Below are positions 58,061-64,000 of a stretch of DNA of 64,000 bases, piece after piece (the stretch's first letter is position 1; every line of letters starts with the position of its first letter). A model generated the notes under the pieces. That model ran no database searches. It saw only the letters and a program-made list of their open reading frames with translations, and was not told where the DNA came from. Source of the stretch: Leuctra nigra (lineage: Eukaryota; Arthropoda; Insecta; Plecoptera; Leuctridae); contig OW203768.1 in the NCBI GenBank assembly GCA_934045905.1, positions 30,533,060 to 30,597,059 of the forward strand, in the 5' to 3' direction. The translations under genes and the position numbers were made by a program.

Positions 58061-60575
58061 TTGTTCGTGGTTCTTAGATGTCAAGGTGGTACACTTTATT
58101 GTTAAATCCTTGAAGGAGTACGAATAGTATTGTTGAAGTATGAAGTACGAACTAGTAGCGAGACATCAAGTATGATATGACACGTGGAAGAGGCTATTTC
58201 CCTGCAGTCTTCCATCAGTTTTGGAATGGATATTAATTATTATCATCATGTGAGCAAAGCGAGAGTCTCCACTTGAAACGTATGGCTCGAAACTCTGTCT
58301 TTTTGTCTGTCGTCTGTGCATTTAACATCTCCTGCCAAACGAAGTAGCGGATCAGGCCAATTTTTTAACAAAACTTATATTCTGGTTGGTGTCAAAAGGA
58401 TTTTCAGCAAGATAGGTCTATTGGTTTCTTCGGAAGTTGATTAGTAGTTTGTACTTAGCTTGTCAATGGGAATGAAAGAAACTCTGTGTGCCAATTGAAA
58501 CTGGAATCGTTTGACCAATCACCAAATTTTACATACAACAGAGTTAACAAGAAAACAAATTAAAACACACTAAAATATGCAAACATCACAGCGAGCTCAA
58601 CACAAAGTTACAACACAACACAGGATATTTTAAAAGATTTTTGAAAGTCATAAAATAATTAAAATTAACATCTATATACCTGGTAGGTATTCCTACCCAA
58701 TGTGGTTATGATTTGGTAGTTTAACAACACTCGGAAAATGTCAAAAACTGCTATATTTTCAATTAGATAATAAATACTAATTAGTTGACCTTCATGAGAG
58801 TTTTCTTGCCATTTACTGCATTCAAAGGGATGACGTGTTTGTAGTTGTACATTTCATTCTTTGACACCAAAGATATATAAAATATAAATATATAAACCGG
58901 ATTTTGGTCTGCCCATGAGGTTTATTCTAAATTCCTTGTCATTCACGTTTTAAAACCGTGTAAGTTTTCATCGTTAAAATCGTAAAAAAGGTAAAGGCTA
59001 AGCAATTGTTAACCGTTGCAAGTTTTATACAATGCAAAAGTAAATCGGTTTCAAAATGTGAATCTCAAGAATTAACCGCCAGGATAAATTGACCAGTTGT
59101 ATCAATGTTAAATGAATATCGCTTCACTGACTCAATAAGGTCATTTTGAATAACCCTATAGTTTGTTGATTACAATTAACTGTGCTGAATACCAGTCATC
59201 TATTCGCCCTTCTGAATGCATTATGTGTGATCCATATTAACAGGGTAGACTCGGATTTAAGTGATGCTAATTTGTTCATGCAAATGCAGATGCATATTGA
59301 ATTATTGATTTAATGAAACACAGTGTCACGATTTCCTTTCGGATCCGCAATTATTCTTATTTGAAAAGCTCAGGAAGTAGCAATCTGCTCAGGAAATTAT
59401 ATAGTCTCTTGAGTCCTTTCGCGCAAATTCCTCAGAAGTAAATGAAAATATTTTTTATGGATCCAAAACCTTTCTCAAAATATGAGCTTGTTCAATCGTC
59501 AATAATTTGACCAGCAAGCGCAAACTTATGCAAACATTTTCATATTTTGTTTCACTTTGTTTCATTATATTTCCACTGTGTAATTCCGATTTATCTGAAA
59601 TCAATTGACTATGCAAAAACACTAACACTAACACTAACATCATAGGTGGCAACATTGTAGGAATAGCCACTTGCTATGTAGCCATTTTCATTATTGGTAA
59701 TGTTGTGGACACTTGCTGTAAACATCATCAAACCGTTATACTTCCCTGTTGGAGTGCATTTAAAACATAAATTAAATAATTTATCTTCAAAAAAAAATCC
59801 GATAAACTTTCCATAATTTCTACCGTCATCAGATAGTGTTATATCACAGCTTGATTTTAGAATGAATAGCGCTCTACCCAAAGTGTACTCCCACCCACGC
59901 ACTTGCTATAGGCGATGTAATGGAGTCCATTACAAGAGGAAACTCTCTGCGTATTCATCCCCAGCATCCCTGGACCAGGGGGGAGGGGGAGGAGAGGATC
60001 ACGTGACCCAAATGCATTCTATTATATGGTGTGCATTATGCGCTGTCTGACACTGCGAGCTCTGCATTATGATTGGTTGATGATCTTGTCAGTCTCCGAG
60101 GTCCTTACAACGTTAGCTGTCGAGAGATATGTTATGTTTGAACACGGTCGAGTGCTTGTGTCATAGACAGTGCATACACAAACAGTAGATCAGAAGTATC
60201 TCAAAAATATTTATTTTTGAAATTACCATCATGCATTACTTTCTCCAACATTTCAACTATATTTAAGTATAAAAGAATCATAAAAAGCATTTAACTTGCA
60301 ATAACTGTCTTAAAATGAGGTTTCAATTCATTGCCTTCCGAGAATGAACAAAAGCTTTGAAAAGAGCACACGTTGGTATTGTTTTATTTTTTTCCCTAGT
60401 ATAGCATATCCAACTATCTATCAGAAAATGAGTTTTTTGTTTAAAGTTGGGACTATAATATATCTTCATTATTAGCCTAAATGTGACACGATTTTACTTG
60501 TCCGCCATAAGATAACATGGGGAAAAAACTCAAATTATCTCAGAAACTAGACACGAGAAGTGTTTAATTAAATTC
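58061..60575. other. Presumed intron, no supported exon
   Basis: AT-rich with dispersed repeat fragments; the second copy of the 400-bp family lies at 60,245-60,565. Confidence 0.45.
60245..60565 (+). repeat. Dispersed repeat, 400-bp family, copy 2
   Basis: Same ordered words as 51,177-51,580 (ATTGCCTTCCGAGAATGAAC, GCACACGTTGGTATTGTTTT, CTAGACACGAGAAG). Confidence 0.8.
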
Positions 60576-60624
60576 GCATGCAATACGAAGTTTCGCTTAT
60601 GAACGCGTTACACAGAGCGTTTCA
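60576..60624 (+). repeat. Dispersed repeat core, copy 6
   Basis: CGCATGCAATACGAAGTTTC then GAACGCGTTACACAGAGCG; directly follows the 400-bp family copy. Confidence 0.65.
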
Positions 60625-63435
60625 AACTAAAGTGACGATGGCGCAGCGATAATTGTCACTTTTTTCAGTGTTATGAATGTTGTTTCGATGATTTTCTTTG
60701 ATAACAGCAACTTATATTGTGTCATGTCGATTGCTGAAGTTATATATTTCCTTATCATTATGAACGATGGCTCCCTCATTTCTTACTCGTTGCTTATACA
60801 ACTGATACGACTGATACTGACAACTTAGACCACATTTCAACAGCAGTTCAACTTTCAACTGAGAAAAGTCTCAGTCCACGTTGCTATGCGATGGAGAAGA
60901 ACTGAAAAGATGTAATGTTCCTATTCAAATGCATGTACCTATACGTTCAGGTCATACGCCAGGTACATAGCTCATTCACCATTCCCAACACGACATTGTA
61001 ATTCCAGAGCATCCCAAGGGTCATCCAGAGACTACAAATATTTCACTTTTTTTCCTGGATCTCCCAGTGACCCGAATACACCGACCAAAAGTTTTTTTGT
61101 TTGAATTTTCTGTTTCAGTTTTATACTGTACATGCAAAACACTATTGATATTTCAATAGCTTGACAGACATTCTCATTTAACACAATATTTCGTTTACTT
61201 TCATGATATCAGTTATTATTTTCTTTATTCAGAATAGTAAATTATAAAATAAAAGCTAGGTATATCTTCAAGCTCAAAACGACTTCTTGATTTCGTTAAC
61301 TTCAGATTGAATCGACAAGAAATTTGAAACAAGTCCATTTACAAGTATAATTAATAAACACTGTTAAAATAATAAAATAACTGAAACGATAACTGCAGAC
61401 TGAAGAAACCCAAGAACGCTGCACAAACTTCTGTTACTCAAGCAAATAGTTAGTAAAAGAGACTTTACTAAATTTGCCTGCATATTTTCAACAAACACAA
61501 TAAAATAAAAACTGTTTAATTTTAGAAGAATAAATGGGCATGGGAATTTCTCAGTTATTAAAATTTGTATCAGTCAATTTGCCTGCAATGTAGGAGAACC
61601 ATCTCTGACATCATTAAATCTCAATGAAAGCTACTAGCAAGACAGCCACTACTCAACACCCCACAACAGATTGTTTGCCTTCCATCATCTTCGCTAATGA
61701 CATCCGTGGCCGGCCTTTCAACTACATCACACAACAATATCACATAGCGGTCACGCACCCACAATAACATCAACCCATACAACTTCACACCCACATACAG
61801 AAAATATCAAACCATGAGCTTCTAAAGAATACGGCGATCAAGAAAATGCTGGAAAAGATCCAGAAAAATTCGCCGTGGAAAAACAAGTTTTCCGATGTCA
61901 TGTGTCAACATTCTCGAGGTAAAAACTGTAGAGAAAGTGAATTAATCACTTAGCTAAGCGTTTAAAAATATTGGTTTTTACACTTTACCTTGCTATCTAT
62001 GGTAGTTGAATTCAAAGTGAAAGAAAACGTCAGCCGTTTCTTTTGGTAAAGTAAAGAATCTAGAATGTAAGGGAGTGGGGTATTAAATAGATGGTGCGAT
62101 AGGACTGCCGCTTGGTAGAGCCACAGTAGTGTGTGGGCGGTGGAGAGAAGTTATGTAGAAAATAAATTGGATAAAATGCGTTCATCAGAAGAGGTGGAAG
62201 ATATTGTTTTGGGGAGAGCGAGCCAGCGATATTGTAATCTTCTCAATTTGAAATATAGTTATCATACTTTCCATACATAATGACTACATATCTTAACTTG
62301 CATAGTTTGCAGTTAATCACTTTTTAATTCTCTGTGAACATTTCGGGCAATAATTCACTTGCCTTTTTGAAATAATAACACCACAAAGAAATAATAATTT
62401 GCGTTATTCAATTCCGAATCTTTGATCTTGTGCTACTTCCTACTATTTCTTTTAAATCTCCATAGTTCACTCAAAATTCTTCCGAGTAAGTTATTGAGAC
62501 TGTCAAGTATTCATCTACGGACTTGAAAATGGCAGTAATTATTAACCAGATAGAAGTTAATTTTCTCCACGTGGTTCTTCCCTATGAACACCCAACTTAC
62601 AGTGTAATAACGAGGTCGGTATCTTGCATCATGTTCAAGTATTAAACTCGATGAAGCTTGACCGTAATTGGCTCACCGGAATCTCAACACTAATTACAAC
62701 TCTCCGTGATTAAGTTTACCAACTTTATCTCAAGTTCTTGACATAAGTTCAGATAATTAGCACTCGAGATTGTGTGCAAGTAATGAGCTAATAACCAACG
62801 GGAACTATGTATCAGTTTATAAGATAAACCTAACCGTACTTTACAAAACATAACCTACAAATTACTGTACTATAATGAGCTTCATCATTCTTCATAGCTG
62901 CAATTTAATGAATGTAAGGTAATTAAACGCGTTAGTACATAATTACAATTAGCTTTGTTGATTTTTGAACGCGCCTAGAGGGAGAGTCTGTAATAGAAGA
63001 GGAGTATACTTAGTTTCAATGAATAGCTAGACGTCAACGGTTCTCTTGGAATTATGTAAACTAGAGTTGCCACGCTTTTTTTAACACATCACGGAACTTC
63101 AGTTTGACAGTTTGCCAAGGCAAAACAGGGTTGATACTTTTAGTAAAGATCACTAATTACAAAGCTATATTCGTAGAAATGTGCAAAGCGTGCCGTCTGT
63201 AACGTTTGATTTTGCCTTCTTGTAGCTTTATTCTAGATGGAATTAGTATATCGTATAATGAGGTTTTCGTGGTACTTTCAGATTAATCAATTCAAAATTA
63301 ACTAAGTTGAATCCAACCCGATAGAATATAATAATAGATAATAGAGTATTAATAATCTGTATTCTTTTTCCAAAATACAGTGGGTAAAGGAGGTAGGAAA
63401 ACCTACCCACAAAATGCAAGAGCCTATTAGTTAGG
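60625..63435. other. Presumed intron or intergenic, no supported exon
   Basis: AT-rich, nothing recognisable. Confidence 0.45.
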
Positions 63436-63932
63436 TTAATTATTGTATAACCCGGCTGGCCGGGCCTGACGTTTCTTCAACTTCTGCGTTAGCTCATCTT
63501 CTTCTACTTCCTTTTCCTCTTCCTCTTCTTCCACTTCATCTTCTTCTCTATCTACCAATGCCCGCCACAAGTCTCTATTTAGCCACCATTCTTCTTGCTT
63601 GCCATCCATCCATTCATTCTTCCATTCTTTCCATCCATTCATTCCATTCATTAATCCATTCATTCATCCACCATCCATTCTTTCTTCCACATCTTCAACT
63701 AAACCACGCCACCTCGCTCTCGGTCTCCCTCTTTGCCTCTATCCCTGCTCCAACTTTTGTCCATCCTTTTCATATTCCCAAACCATTTCAAACGCCCTCT
63801 ACCAATCTTAAAGCACAATCTTTCTACTCCCAAATCCTTTCTTATCTTAGTACTTCTGATCTTGTTCAACTTGGTTACTTGCTTCATACTTCTCAGGAAC
63901 TTCATATCTGATGCTTGTATATGAGTAATCAT
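63436..63932 (-). pseudogene. Non-LTR retrotransposon reverse transcriptase, C-terminal fragment
   Basis: On the minus strand, positions 63,932-63,700 read MITHIQASDMKFLRSMKQVT, then KIRSTKIRKDLGV and RGRLKWFGNMKRMD. This is the conserved tail (MKFLR..G.T..D..R....R..L....L....RL.W.GH..RM) found at the end of many LINE reverse transcriptases in insects. It breaks off at a GAATG/GGATG microsatellite (63,602-63,687), and the rest continues in another frame (63,663-63,436) with NRDLWRALVDREEDE, an acidic run and KLKKRQARPAGLYNN, the usual end of these proteins. Upstream, towards the window edge, the sequence has no further match, so the copy is 5'-truncated and dead. Confidence 0.75.
63602..63687. 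repeat. (CATT/CATC)n microsatellite
   Basis: Imperfect CCATCCATTCATTC-type run that separates the two pieces of the reverse transcriptase tail. Confidence 0.85.
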
Positions 63933-64000
63933 ATAGAGTAATGATGTTTAATTAGAAAAATATATGGATCTATAATTTGTTATCTATAATTTTGTTGTGG

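Overview
The window is eukaryotic, AT-rich and sparse in genes. It contains spliceosomal introns, TATA-type promoter sequence, tRNA-derived SINE heads, many palindromic MITEs and several larger DNA transposons. The recognisable proteins (an insect-type secreted C-type lectin and the N-terminus of an arthropod-like NMDA receptor subunit 2) point to an arthropod, probably an insect. A hemipteran with a large repeat-rich genome would fit, but that is only a guess because no ribosomal or mitochondrial marker is present.

Layout. Positions 1-12,200 hold no gene I can support, only dispersed repeats, SINE fragments and AT-rich sequence. At 12,231-13,157 lies a single-exon gene for a secreted protein built of about 55-residue charged repeats, ending in a furin-type site, a small cysteine-rich segment and a hydrophobic C-terminal tail. 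At 14,770-16,968 is a complete two-exon secreted C-type lectin with an EPN (mannose-type) motif and its own TATA box; its 1.7-kb intron carries MITE and SINE pieces. Positions 17-31.5 kb are a repeat field, including a 784-bp hAT element and two identical copies of a palindromic MITE. At 31.6-33.2 kb the base composition becomes CpG-rich: a degenerate minisatellite of about 60 bp leads into the first coding exon of an NMDA receptor subunit 2 gene (32,680-33,159). That exon has a one-base frame break at about 33,037-33,041 and ends in a clean splice donor.

From 33.2 kb to the end there is no recognisable further receptor exon, so this part is probably a first coding intron of at least 30 kb, unless the copy is a dead fragment. 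It is full of transposons. Two related hAT elements have perfect 8-bp target duplications (33,334-33,740 and 35,629-37,717). Two elements with TTAA duplications sit nearly side by side: a 267-bp near-perfect hairpin at 39,752-40,018 and a 1,551-bp element at 40,126-41,676. There are also a TA-flanked MITE, several other MITE families, long G/C homopolymers and a GA microsatellite of about 140 bp. A minus-strand exon candidate (48,349-48,652) and a plus-strand exon candidate (53,044-53,277) sit inside this stretch and match no family I recognise. The last 560 bases carry the C-terminal end of a minus-strand non-LTR retrotransposon reverse transcriptase, disrupted by a microsatellite.

There is no operon logic here. 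The two secreted-protein genes are independent transcription units on the plus strand, and the receptor gene lies about 16 kb downstream on the same strand. The most unusual item is the repeat-rich secreted precursor with its cysteine mini-domain and anchor-like tail. The transposon landscape of the presumed receptor intron comes second.
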